Shown piece after piece: positions 16,677-24,750 of a DNA stretch of 62,497 nt. Below the pieces are notes generated by a model, which ran no database searches, was not told the DNA's origin, and worked only from the letters and a program-made list of their open reading frames with translations. Position numbers and translations under genes: made by a program. This DNA is from Actinocrispum wychmicini (GTDB lineage Bacteria; Actinomycetota; Actinomycetes; Mycobacteriales; Pseudonocardiaceae), in NCBI RefSeq assembly GCF_004345645.1, contig NZ_SLWS01000023.1, positions 1-62,497 on the forward strand, given 5' to 3'. How positions within the stretch are numbered: the stretch's first letter is position 1; the number at the start of each line of letters is the position of its first letter.

Positions 16677-17609
16677 CTAGCCCCTAACGCGAGTCAACCG
16701 AGCGTTCCACCATGCTGCCCGGTCAGGGGGCGCGGCGAACGCGAAAACCGGTGCGGGTGGCGTTCGCGGCACGGGCAGGTACCCGTCGACGGGTACGAAC
16801 GGCGAAGCGACCACGTCACCGGCCAACAACGACGTGGTACCGAGGCCGCAGGCGTAGTCCAGCGACGGCAAAGCGCCCGCCAACGCCAACTGCGCGGCCA
16901 ACCCGACGGACGTCTCCAACGCGGAGGACACCACGCACGGCAAGCCACACGCCGAGGCGACCTCCAGGGCCCGCCGGACACCGCCCAACGGGGTGCACTT
17001 GATCACCGCGATGTCCGCCGCGCCCGCGACCGCCACCTGCATCGGGTCCGAGGCGCGCCGGATCGACTCGTCCGCCGCGATCGGCACGTCCACCTGGCGC
17101 CGGACCGCGGCGAGCTCGTCCAGCGACCGGCACGGCTGCTCGACGTATTCCAGCCCGCCCGCCGCCTTGTCCAGCGCCCGGATCGACGACACCGCGGTCT
17201 CGACATCCCACACCGCGTTGGCGTCCACCCGGATCCGCCCGGACGGCCCCAGCGCGTCCCGGACCGCCTCGACCCGGGCGACGTCCTCGGCCAGGGCCGA
17301 GGGGTGGTCCGCGACCTTGATCTTCGCGGTCGAACAGCCCGAGCCCGCGGCGATCGCGTGTGCGCGCACCGGATCCACCGCGGGCACCGTGCAGTTCACT
17401 GGGATCCGGTCCCGAACCGGCGCGGGCCAGCCCACCGAGCTCTGCTCGACCGCCGTCGCCAACCAGGCCGCGGACTCGGCGTCCGAGTACTCGGTGAACG
17501 GGCAGAAGTCGCCCCAGCCCACCGGCCCACGGACCAGCACGCCCTCACGGACGGTGATGCCGCGGAACCGGGTCCGCATCGGGATCGAGTAGACCCAGGT
17601 GTCAGTCAC
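16677..17609 (-). CDS. menC: o-Succinylbenzoate synthase (enolase superfamily)
   Basis: 310 residues. MenC dehydrates SHCHC to o-succinylbenzoate in menaquinone synthesis. The enolase-superfamily active site is complete: KxK in AKIKVA (about residue 95), metal ligands in VDANAVWDV (Asp), EYVEQPC (Glu) and IAADESIR (Asp), and the opposite Lys in VIKCTPLGGV. GTG 17609 overlaps the 3' end of the glutathione peroxidase gene by 8 bp, so it is probably coupled to it. No other men genes are in the window. A related enolase-superfamily racemase is less likely given the short actinobacterial MenC length. Confidence 0.82.
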   Translation of the reverse strand: MTDTWVYSIPMRTRFRGITVREGVLVRGPVGWGDFCPFTEYSDAESAAWLATAVEQSSVGWPAPVRDRIPVNCTVPAVDPVRAHAIAAGSGCSTAKIKVADHPSALAEDVARVEAVRDALGPSGRIRVDANAVWDVETAVSSIRALDKAAGGLEYVEQPCRSLDELAAVRRQVDVPIAADESIRRASDPMQVAVAGAADIAVIKCTPLGGVRRALEVASACGLPCVVSSALETSVGLAAQLALAGALPSLDYACGLGTTSLLAGDVVASPFVPVDGYLPVPRTPPAPVFAFAAPPDRAAWWNARLTRVRG

Positions 17610-18081
17610 CCAGAACCGACTCGATGGCCGCGATCACCTTCGGGTCGTCCGGTGTGGTCCGCGGCCGGAACCTCGCGACGACGTCACCCGCCGGGGACAC
17701 CAGGAACTTCTCGAAGTTCCACTGCACGTCACCCGCGTCGCCCTCCTCGTCGGGCGTCTCGACGAGCGCCTGGTAGACCGGGTGCCGGTCCGCGCCGTTC
17801 ACGTCGACCTTCTCCGTCATCGGGAACGTCACACCGTACGTGGTCGAGCAGAACGTCTGGATCTCCTCGGCGGTGCCCGGCTCCTGCCCGGCGAACTGGT
17901 TGGACGGCACGCCGATCACCGTGAAGCCGCGGTCGCCGTACTTCTGCTGCAACTCCTCCAACGCCGTGTACTGCGGGGTGAGCCCGCACTTCGACGCCAC
18001 GTTGACGACGAGCGCGGCCCGGCCGGCCCGGATGTCCTGAAGCGTCGTCTCCTGACCGGCCAGGGTTTTGATCTCAGGCAC
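17602..18081 (-). CDS. Glutathione peroxidase family (thiol peroxidase)
   Basis: 159 residues, normal length. Catalytic-site motifs are NVASKCGLTPQY (peroxidatic Cys), FPSNQF-like VPSNQFAGQEPG (Gln) and WNFEKFLV (Trp/Asn), giving the Cys-Gln-Trp-Asn tetrad. In mycothiol-containing actinomycetes such proteins usually use thioredoxin rather than glutathione; that is general knowledge, not shown here. GTG 18081 is preferred because AGGAG lies 7 bases upstream; an ATG at 18096 sits on that Shine-Dalgarno. It is coupled to menC downstream. Confidence 0.88.
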   Translation of the reverse strand: MPEIKTLAGQETTLQDIRAGRAALVVNVASKCGLTPQYTALEELQQKYGDRGFTVIGVPSNQFAGQEPGTAEEIQTFCSTTYGVTFPMTEKVDVNGADRHPVYQALVETPDEEGDAGDVQWNFEKFLVSPAGDVVARFRPRTTPDDPKVIAAIESVLGD

Positions 18082-18169
18082 CTGTGTTCTCCTCATGTTG
18101 ATGTACGCCCAGGCTATCCCCGGGCGCACATCGGCACCGCGTGTCTGAAACCTCACATTGACCAGGTAG

Positions 18170-20878
18170 TCATCTCCTGGGCAGCAGCGACAGGTGCGCC
18201 GAGCCGGTCAACGCCGGCACGCCTCGCGGGCCGCCGCCGTCGGTGTACTGGGCGCTCACCACGACGTACAGGTTCTGACCGGGTGCCTGGTCGACCTTGA
18301 ACGAACCGAAACAGCCGGTCAGGGTGTCCATCGGACGCAGTTGGGCGTCGTGGCCGAGTTGAGTCCGCACAGTCACCTTCGAGCAGTCGATCCGGCCGTC
18401 CTCGCGGTCGGTGACGTGCACTTCGAACGGGATGGTGTCGCCCCAGTCGAAGAACCCGCCCGCCTGCGGCGACACGATCCGCACGGCCGGCCGGGTGTTG
18501 CCGGGGGTGATCGTGGTCACCGCGACCCCGGTCAGCCCGGTGCGACGGCTCGTGACCGTGAGCCGGGCGTCGAACTGGCCTGGTGTCATGTACACGTGTG
18601 TCGGGTTGGCCTCGGTGGAGTCGACCGTGCCGTCGCCGTCGAAATCCCAGGCGTACGCGGGGTCCTCGCCGGTCGACCCCGCGCTGGAGAAGGCGACCGT
18701 CAACGGATACCGGCCGGAGTCGGTGCTGGCCGTGGCTTGTGCGGTCGGCCGCTTTCCGTTGGCCACGTAGTCGATCCGGTAGACGCCCGAGCCGTCGGCG
18801 CCGGAGTCGATCACGTACAGCGAGCCGTCCGGGCCGAAGTGCGCGGCGAACGGCTGGACCCACGGCATGGTCCCGAGGATCGGGTTGATCGACTGGAGGT
18901 CGCCGGCTTCGACCGCGGGGAACCGAGGATCCGCGAACGTCTGGTCGGCGCGCTGGAACGAGAACGTCCTGAAGTTCCGGCGGGTGGACTCGAACGTGAA
19001 CCACTTCCCGTCGAAGTACGGCGGGAACTTGGTCACCAGCGGGTTCGCCGGGTCGTAGGCGTAGACCGGACCGGACATCGGCCCGCCGCCGCCCGTCCCC
19101 ATCTCCGGGAACTCGGCCGACGCCGAGGACGCGTACCAGACCGTCGCCGGCTCGGCCGGCGGGAGGTTCGTCAATCCCGTGTTGTTCGGCGAGTCGTTGA
19201 CCAGGTGCGCGCAGTCGAACTTCGGACCCGAGGTGCCGGTCGCGAAGTTGTAGTCGTTGAACGGGATGTTGTCGCCGACGCAGTACGGCCAGCCCTGGTT
19301 GCCGGCGTGGGTGACGCGGTTGTACTCGACTGTCCCTTCCGGACCGCGGTTCGGGTCGGCCGCCCGCGCGTCCGGCCCGTGGTCGCCGACCATCAGCGCG
19401 TCCGACACCGGGTCGACCGTGATCCGCAACGGGTTGCGCTGGCCCATGGTGTAGATCTCCGGCCGGGTCTTGTCCGTCCCTGGCGGGAACAGGTTGCCGG
19501 CCGGGATCGTGTACGTGCCGTCGGACTGAGGCGTGATGCGGAGGACCTTGCCGCGCAGGTCGTTCGTGTTGGCCGCGGTGCTCTGCGCGTCGAGGGAACG
19601 GTTGCCTGGCCGCTCGTCGAGCGGGGCGAAGCCGTCCGAGTGGAACGGGTCGGTGTTGTCGCCCGTGGCGATGTACAGGTTGCCGTGCTTGTCGAACGCG
19701 ATCGAGCCGGCCATGTTCGAGTTCGCGCGGTTCTCGTCGCGGTACGTCGGGATCTCCAGCAGCCGCTTCTCCGACGCCGGGTCCACGACGTTGCCGGTGA
19801 CGGTGAACCGGGACAGGTTCTCCCGTTTCTCGACCTTGTCCGAATACAACAGATACAACCAATGGTTGTGTGTGAAGTCGTTGTCCAGCGCGAGCCCCAA
19901 CAACCCGTCGGACTGGCTCGTCATCTGCGGCGAGTACCGGAAGTCCAGCGCGGTCGACACCCGCAACGTGTCCCCCGCGACGATCTTCAACGCGCCGGTC
20001 CGCTGGATGAGGAACACCCGGCGGTCCGGGGCGACCGCCAGCTCGAACGGGTCGGCCAGGCCCTCGGTGACCAACGGGACCCGCTGGAACATGCCGTCCT
20101 TGGTCGCCGAGCAGTCACCGGCAACCGCGCCCGCCGACCACTGGATGCCGCCGAGCAGGTACTTGAGGTACAACGGATCGTTGTACCTTGCCGAGCCGTG
20201 CCCGATCATCGTGTACCAGGACCGGCCGCCGTCGTAGTTCTGGCACCAGGAGATCGGGTGATCCACGTCCGGGGTGACGCCCTGGATGCCGTCCCGCATC
20301 TTGATCTGCAGCAGGGTGTGCACCTTGCCGGTCGGGTTGACCTTCCAGTTGTACCACTCCTCGCCCGACAGCTCCCACAGGTCTGGCAGGTCCTTTGTGG
20401 AGGGATGGGCGTGGTCGAGGACCTTCGCCCGGCCCGGCTGGATCACCGGGTGGTTGTCGAAGATCGCGCCGGCGAGGCCCTCGTACCACTTCCAGTCCCG
20501 CTCGCTCGCGGTGGCGGCGTGGATGCCCGTCCAGCCGCCGCCGTGTTCGATGTACCGCTGGAACGCGGCCCGTTGGTCGTCGTCGAGCAGGTTGCCCGAC
20601 TGTGGGGTGGAGTCGGTGTTGTTGAAGACGACCGCCTGGTATCTGGCCAGGTTGGCGTCGTTGAACGCGGTTGAGTCCTCGGTGAAGTCCGTGGCGAAGT
20701 TGTTCTGCTCGCCGAGCTTCTTGATCGCGGCGTTGCCGGCCGGGATCGACTCGTGCCGGACGAACGTCGTCTTGGAGAACACCAGGACGGAGAACCGCGG
20801 GGTCGCCGCAGCCGCCGGCACGCCGACCATGAGCAGGGCAGCACAGATCAACGCCCGAAGGCGTGTGGCAGTTGACAT
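18170..20878 (-). CDS. Secreted ThuA - PQQ-type sugar dehydrogenase - PKD protein
   Basis: 902 residues. Residues 1-24 form a signal peptide ending near AAAA. Residues about 28-250 are a ThuA (trehalose-utilisation, glutamine-amidotransferase-like) domain. About 265-690 is a GSDH/sorbosone-dehydrogenase beta-propeller with GLLGLALDNDF, NLYIATGDNTD and MGQRNPLRITVDP. About 700-790 is a PKD domain (YAWDFDGDG) and about 795-895 an Ig-like C-terminal part. It should act outside the cell on sugars or oligosaccharides. It lies 10 bp after the secreted 318-residue protein and downstream of the ABC importer, so it is probably the last gene of a LacI-type-controlled operon. The substrate is unknown. 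Confidence 0.85.
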   Translation of the reverse strand: MSTATRLRALICAALLMVGVPAAAATPRFSVLVFSKTTFVRHESIPAGNAAIKKLGEQNNFATDFTEDSTAFNDANLARYQAVVFNNTDSTPQSGNLLDDDQRAAFQRYIEHGGGWTGIHAATASERDWKWYEGLAGAIFDNHPVIQPGRAKVLDHAHPSTKDLPDLWELSGEEWYNWKVNPTGKVHTLLQIKMRDGIQGVTPDVDHPISWCQNYDGGRSWYTMIGHGSARYNDPLYLKYLLGGIQWSAGAVAGDCSATKDGMFQRVPLVTEGLADPFELAVAPDRRVFLIQRTGALKIVAGDTLRVSTALDFRYSPQMTSQSDGLLGLALDNDFTHNHWLYLLYSDKVEKRENLSRFTVTGNVVDPASEKRLLEIPTYRDENRANSNMAGSIAFDKHGNLYIATGDNTDPFHSDGFAPLDERPGNRSLDAQSTAANTNDLRGKVLRITPQSDGTYTIPAGNLFPPGTDKTRPEIYTMGQRNPLRITVDPVSDALMVGDHGPDARAADPNRGPEGTVEYNRVTHAGNQGWPYCVGDNIPFNDYNFATGTSGPKFDCAHLVNDSPNNTGLTNLPPAEPATVWYASSASAEFPEMGTGGGGPMSGPVYAYDPANPLVTKFPPYFDGKWFTFESTRRNFRTFSFQRADQTFADPRFPAVEAGDLQSINPILGTMPWVQPFAAHFGPDGSLYVIDSGADGSGVYRIDYVANGKRPTAQATASTDSGRYPLTVAFSSAGSTGEDPAYAWDFDGDGTVDSTEANPTHVYMTPGQFDARLTVTSRRTGLTGVAVTTITPGNTRPAVRIVSPQAGGFFDWGDTIPFEVHVTDREDGRIDCSKVTVRTQLGHDAQLRPMDTLTGCFGSFKVDQAPGQNLYVVVSAQYTDGGGPRGVPALTGSAHLSLLPRR

Positions 20879-20887
20879 GTCCAGCCG

Positions 20888-21844
20888 TTACAGTGCCGCT
20901 GGTCCGGCGGCCTGCGCGGCCGCGACCGCCTGTGCCTTGCGCTCGCCCAGTTTGTCCGCCGGGTTCTGTTGCTGCGCTGCCATGCCACGCGCGGCCGCCT
21001 GGGGCGCCAGGTTCACGAACTGGCCGGAGGTCGTGCCACGGACCCGGTTGTTGGAGCCGGTGGGCGCCGGGTCGTTGCCGGTGCCGGCCAGGTTGCCGCG
21101 GATGATGGTGTTGCCCAACGTCACCCCGCCGGTGTTGCCGGACACGTCCAGGTTGCCGAAGAAGAAGCTGGCCTGGCCGCAGCCGGCGATCGGGCCGTCC
21201 GCGCCGATCTGCAACGTCCCCGGGTTGCCCGAGTACGAACTGTTGCCGTACACCTCGTTCGCGCAGAACACCGAGCCCTGCGGCGCCCCGGACACCGAGA
21301 AGTCCTTGTTCACCACCGAGTTCAGCAGATCCACATAGGCCACGTTGGCACCACTGAAGCTGCCGCTGAACGTGCTCGAGTCGGCGTACACGGCACCGAC
21401 CGTGGAGGCGTAGTCGCCGTTCACGGTGACCCGGTTCAAGTACGTGTACGTAGGCCGTTCGGGGTGCTTGTCCGGTGACACCTTGACCGAGCCGGACGTG
21501 GTGCTGCCCATGAAGACGCCATAGCCGTCGGTGACGGTCAGCGTGCTGCCGAACGTGGTGCCCTGCGCGTCCAGGAAGCCGTTGTCCTGCACGGAGACCG
21601 CGCGCTGGAACGCGCCGCCGGTGATCACCAGGTTGGCGTCCGGCTCGACGGTCACGGTGCCGGTCACGATCGTGCCGTCGAGGACGCAGGACTTGCCGGC
21701 CGCGACTCTCAGGTCGCCCGGCACGGTCACCGCGCCGGCATCACCCTCGCAGAACGTGGTCAGGCCGGCGCTCGCGGGCACGACAACGCCCAAGGTCGCC
21801 CCGACGACGCACGCGGCCACCGCTAACACAGAACGAGCCTTCAT
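20888..21844 (-). CDS. Secreted beta-repeat protein of unknown function
   Basis: 318 residues. It has a clear signal peptide (MKARSVLAVAACVVGATLG, cleavage near SAG). Short repeating beta units rich in Gly, Thr, Asn and Val follow (GTVTVEP, GSVKVSPD, GGVTLGNTIIRGNL), suggesting a right-handed beta-helix or polymer-like solenoid. The C-terminus is Ala/Gln-rich and probably disordered. GGAGG 8 bases before ATG 21844 sets the start. It sits between the ABC ATPase gene (27 bp) and the ThuA/dehydrogenase gene (10 bp) and may bind a polymer at the cell surface. I do not recognise the family. Confidence 0.8.
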   Translation of the reverse strand: MKARSVLAVAACVVGATLGVVVPASAGLTTFCEGDAGAVTVPGDLRVAAGKSCVLDGTIVTGTVTVEPDANLVITGGAFQRAVSVQDNGFLDAQGTTFGSTLTVTDGYGVFMGSTTSGSVKVSPDKHPERPTYTYLNRVTVNGDYASTVGAVYADSSTFSGSFSGANVAYVDLLNSVVNKDFSVSGAPQGSVFCANEVYGNSSYSGNPGTLQIGADGPIAGCGQASFFFGNLDVSGNTGGVTLGNTIIRGNLAGTGNDPAPTGSNNRVRGTTSGQFVNLAPQAAARGMAAQQQNPADKLGERKAQAVAAAQAAGPAAL

Positions 21845-21871
21845 GCGAAATACCTCCATTGACGGGTTCGG

Positions 21872-22675
21872 TCACTCAGCACTGGTGGCGGCGCCCAGCA
21901 GATCTCGGATTCGGCCAGTCACCCGCGCGAACTCCGGCTCGGCCATGGTCCGACCGTAGTCGCGTTCGGCCGGCAGGTCGACGGGGATCAACTCGTCGAC
22001 CGTGCCGGGTCGGGGTGTCATGACCACCACTTGGTCCGCGAGGTACACGGCCTCGGGGATCGAGTGGGTGACCAGCAGGACTGTGGTCCCTGTCTCGCGC
22101 CAGATCCGGCGCAGTTCGACGTTCATCTGCTCACGGGTGAGCGCGTCCAACGCGCCGAACGGCTCGTCCATGAGCAGCACCGGCGGGCGGTGCAGCAGCG
22201 CGCGGCACAACGCCACCCGTTGCTGCATACCGCCGGAAAGCTCGTGCGGGTAGGCGTCCTCGAAGCCGGTCAGCCCGGTCATCGCGATCAGCTCGTCCGC
22301 ACGTTCCCGGGCCGCGGCCGACGGCATGGCGCGCATCTCGGCCTGGAGCAGGATGTTCTTCCGGGCCGTGCGCCAGTCCAGCAGGGCGGCGCGTTGGAAG
22401 ACGTAGCCGATGTCCCGGCGTGGCCCGCGGACCTCCGTCCCGAGCAGCCGGACCTGCCCGGTGGACGGCCGCAGCAGCCCGGACACCAGTTTGAGCAAAG
22501 TGGACTTGCCACAGCCGGACGGGCCGACGATGGCCACGAACTCCCCCGACCGAACGCTCAGCGAGACCTCGCGCAACGCCGTGACGTCCCGTTTCCTGCT
22601 GCGGAACCGAACCGCCACGTCCTGGATGTCGACCGTGGAATCCATCTGAACAGCCGCGGGCGCGGACATTCTCAT
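21872..22675 (-). CDS. ABC transporter ATPase (TauB/SsuB/ThiZ type)
   Basis: 267 residues. Walker A GPSGCGKST, signature LSGGMQQR, Walker B VLLMDEP and the H-loop VTHSIPEA are all intact. The closest group is the nitrate/sulfonate/taurine/thiamine-precursor importers, which pair with NMT1/THI5-like binding proteins. ATG 22675 overlaps the TGA of the binding-protein gene by 4 bp (ATGA), so translation is coupled. It energises the permease at 23700-24545. Confidence 0.9.
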   Translation of the reverse strand: MRMSAPAAVQMDSTVDIQDVAVRFRSRKRDVTALREVSLSVRSGEFVAIVGPSGCGKSTLLKLVSGLLRPSTGQVRLLGTEVRGPRRDIGYVFQRAALLDWRTARKNILLQAEMRAMPSAAARERADELIAMTGLTGFEDAYPHELSGGMQQRVALCRALLHRPPVLLMDEPFGALDALTREQMNVELRRIWRETGTTVLLVTHSIPEAVYLADQVVVMTPRPGTVDELIPVDLPAERDYGRTMAEPEFARVTGRIRDLLGAATSAE

Positions 22676-23685
22676 CCCTTCGGCGCGAAGCTGACGTCCC
22701 AGTATGCCGACGGTTCCTGTGCCTTGTCGATCACGCCGGCGTCCGCGAACACCTGGATGGTCCTGCGCCAGTCGCCTTCGTCGTCGACACCAGGCGCTTT
22801 CCCTTGCGTGGCTTCGGTGTGCAGCAGCTTGACGGTCGCGTCGAACTGCTGCTTGACGACGGACGGCGACGGCAGTTGCTCGGAGGCACCTTTCATGGCG
22901 TCCACGGCCGCTTGGGGATCGCCCTGCGCGGCCGCCCATGCCTCGCTTGTCGCGGCGACCATGCGGGTGACCAGTTCCTTCTTGTCCGCCAGGTTCTTCT
23001 GCGCGGTCAGCAGGCCGTTAGCGTAGAAATTGAGACCGTAGTCGGCGAACTTCAGGTATGACACGGGTTTGCCGGCCTTCTCCTGGATGGTCGGGCCCTG
23101 GTCGGTGGCGAAGCCGAGCAGCGCGTCGGTCTGGCCGGCGATCGTCGCGGCCATCTTGCCGGCCGCGTCCAGGTTCTGCAGCTTGACGTCACTCGCCTGC
23201 AGGCCGTTGACCTTGAGGAACGCCGGGAACGTCTTACTCAGCGCGTCACCCGCGGTGCTCGCTACGGTCCTGCCCTTGAGGTCAGCGGGCGCCTTGATGT
23301 TCTTGTCGCTGAAGAACTGCACGGCCGACGGAGTGGTCTGTAGGAACACGCCGACGCTCTTCACCTTCATGCCCTGGCCGACACCGGCCAGCAGCGCCGG
23401 GGTGTCCGCCCAGCCGAAGTCGGTCTGGCCGGCGGCGGTCGCCTGGATGGTCTTCTGGGAGCCTTGGCCGGCCTGGATGGCCAGGTCGATCCCGTGCTTC
23501 TCGTAGATCCCCTTGGATTTGCCGTAGTAGAACGGCGCGTGTTCGCCGTACGGGTACCAGTTCAGCGTGAGCGTGACCTTGTCCAGCTGCTGGCCGCCCG
23601 AGCCGGTCGACTTCCCTCCGCCACCACCGCCGCATCCGGCGGCCAACAACAGCGCCATGGCTGGGACGAGCGCGCGGAACCTCAT
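22672..23685 (-). CDS. ABC substrate-binding lipoprotein, NMT1/THI5-like
   Basis: 337 residues. The lipoprotein signal MRFRALVPAMALLLAAGC has a lipobox LAAGC at 15-19, followed by a Gly linker. The body matches the NMT1/THI5-like fold: LNWYPYGEHAPFYYGKSKGIY near the N-terminus, then GADTPAL-like WADTPALLAG and GRTVAST. Family members bind thiamine pyrimidine precursors, sulfonates, riboflavin or nitrate; NWxxxxxHAPF-type openings are common in the pyrimidine/THI5 branch. No TPP riboswitch is visible upstream, and LacI-type operators point elsewhere. Start ATG 23685 follows AGAGGGAG. Confidence 0.87.
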   Translation of the reverse strand: MRFRALVPAMALLLAAGCGGGGGGKSTGSGGQQLDKVTLTLNWYPYGEHAPFYYGKSKGIYEKHGIDLAIQAGQGSQKTIQATAAGQTDFGWADTPALLAGVGQGMKVKSVGVFLQTTPSAVQFFSDKNIKAPADLKGRTVASTAGDALSKTFPAFLKVNGLQASDVKLQNLDAAGKMAATIAGQTDALLGFATDQGPTIQEKAGKPVSYLKFADYGLNFYANGLLTAQKNLADKKELVTRMVAATSEAWAAAQGDPQAAVDAMKGASEQLPSPSVVKQQFDATVKLLHTEATQGKAPGVDDEGDWRRTIQVFADAGVIDKAQEPSAYWDVSFAPKG

Positions 23686-23699
23686 GGTGAACTCCCTCT

Positions 23700-24545
23700 T
23701 CACATGCTGGTCGTGGCGGCGTCGATGCGGCGGCTGGCGTGCCACGGGAGCACGAAGTACTCAAGCAGCTCGACCGCGGCGAACAGCAGCACGCCGAGCA
23801 CGGACATGATGATCAGGCCGGCGAACAGCGTCGGCGTGTCGAAGTTCCCGTTCGCCTGCTGGATCACGAAACCGAGGCCCTCGTTGGCGCCGACGAACTC
23901 GCCGACCACCGCGCCGGTGACCGCGAGCGTCGCCGCGATCTTCAGGCCGGCGAACAAATGCGGCAGCGACGCCGGCAGCCGGATCTTGACGAACGTCTTC
24001 GCCGGACCGGCCCCCATGGTCGCGGACAGCTGCAACATCTCCGGGTCGATCGACTTCAGCCCGGTCACCATCGAGATCACCACCGGGAAGAACGCCATCA
24101 GCACGGCGATGACGATCTTCGGCGCGAGGTCGGTGCCGAGCCACACCACGAACAGCGGCGCGATCGCGATCTTCGGGATCACCTGCGCGAACAGCAACAG
24201 CGGGTAGAGCGTGCGCTCGATCGTCACCGAGGACACCATCAGCACGGCGGTCAGCACGCCGAGCGCGATCGCGATGACGAAGCCGGCGACCGTCTCCCAC
24301 AGCGTGACCAGCGTGTTGTCCCAGAAATACCCCCATTTGTTCCCGATGATCGAGAAGGTGTCCCAGGGGGACGCGACGAGGTACGGCTCGACCCAGCCCG
24401 CGGCGGTGATCACCCACCACGCCACGAACAGCAGTGCCAGCAACGCGACCGGCCGCCACGCCTGGGCGGCGACCTTGGCGGCCCGCGCGCCTGGTCCGGG
24501 CCGTTCGCGCTCGGCGACCCCGGCCGGCGCGCTCCGTACCGCCAT
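23700..24545 (-). CDS. ABC transporter permease (BPD type, SsuC/TauC-like)
   Basis: 281 residues with about six membrane helices. The EAA loop that docks the ATPase is seen as QLSATMGAGPAKTFVKIRLPASLPHLFAGLK (about residues 165-195; Gly-Ala-Gly in the loop). It is first in the operon permease, binding protein, ATPase, secreted protein, ThuA/dehydrogenase. GGGAG directly precedes ATG 24545, a short spacing. The roughly 100-nt leader holds several palindromes, listed separately. Confidence 0.88.
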   Translation of the reverse strand: MAVRSAPAGVAERERPGPGARAAKVAAQAWRPVALLALLFVAWWVITAAGWVEPYLVASPWDTFSIIGNKWGYFWDNTLVTLWETVAGFVIAIALGVLTAVLMVSSVTIERTLYPLLLFAQVIPKIAIAPLFVVWLGTDLAPKIVIAVLMAFFPVVISMVTGLKSIDPEMLQLSATMGAGPAKTFVKIRLPASLPHLFAGLKIAATLAVTGAVVGEFVGANEGLGFVIQQANGNFDTPTLFAGLIIMSVLGVLLFAAVELLEYFVLPWHASRRIDAATTSM

Positions 24546-24585
24546 ACTCCCCCGCCTTCCCTCGACAACGGAAGAAAGCGCTTAC

Positions 24586-24601
24586 GTTCATGTACATGAA
24601 C
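24586..24601. promoter_or_regulatory. 16-bp palindrome in the ABC operon leader
   Basis: GTTCATGTACATGAAC is perfectly self-complementary. It lies in the leader of the ABC operon, about 40 bp upstream of the permease start and next to an AAGCGCTT core at 24576-24583. Its sequence differs from the LacI-type sites beside it, so it may bind a second regulator. Confidence 0.5.
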
Positions 24602-24613
24602 ATTTGCGGGCAG

Positions 24614-24644
24614 TTCTGAAAGCGCTTTCAGAAAGCGCTTTCTG
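24614..24644. promoter_or_regulatory. Two overlapping LacI-type operators (GAAAGCGCTTTC core)
   Basis: Positions 24614-24633 form a perfect 20-bp palindrome around GAAAGCGCTTTC. Positions 24629-24644 form a second perfect 16-bp palindrome with the same core, sharing 5 bp. A central CG within A/T-flanked GCGC is the hallmark of LacI/GalR-family operators. They lie just downstream of the -10 element of the ABC operon promoter, where bound repressor would block transcription. No LacI gene is in the window. Confidence 0.75.
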
Positions 24645-24648
24645 CGCT

Positions 24649-24677
24649 AGGTTAGACAGGCGCCAGCGACCGGTCAA
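24649..24677 (-). promoter_or_regulatory. Sigma-70-like promoter of the ABC importer operon
   Basis: On the minus strand, TTGACC (24677-24672) and TAACCT (24654-24649) are separated by exactly 17 bp. The expected start of transcription falls inside the overlapping LacI-type palindromes. Confidence 0.7.
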
Positions 24678-24750
24678 GGACAGGAGATGGCCATCGGCGC
24701 GGTGTCCGCGTTGCGGGACAAGGACAGGCGGCGCTGTGAGCTTCGCCAGC

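Noticed and set aside
22675..24545. TPP riboswitch for the THI5-like importer
   Set aside because: No conserved thi-box pairing could be recognised in the leader; palindromic operators explain the region better.
24687..24750. Small plus-strand frame after an AGGAG near the LacI-type sites
   Set aside because: The Shine-Dalgarno touches the ATG with almost no spacing, and the frame has no conserved features.
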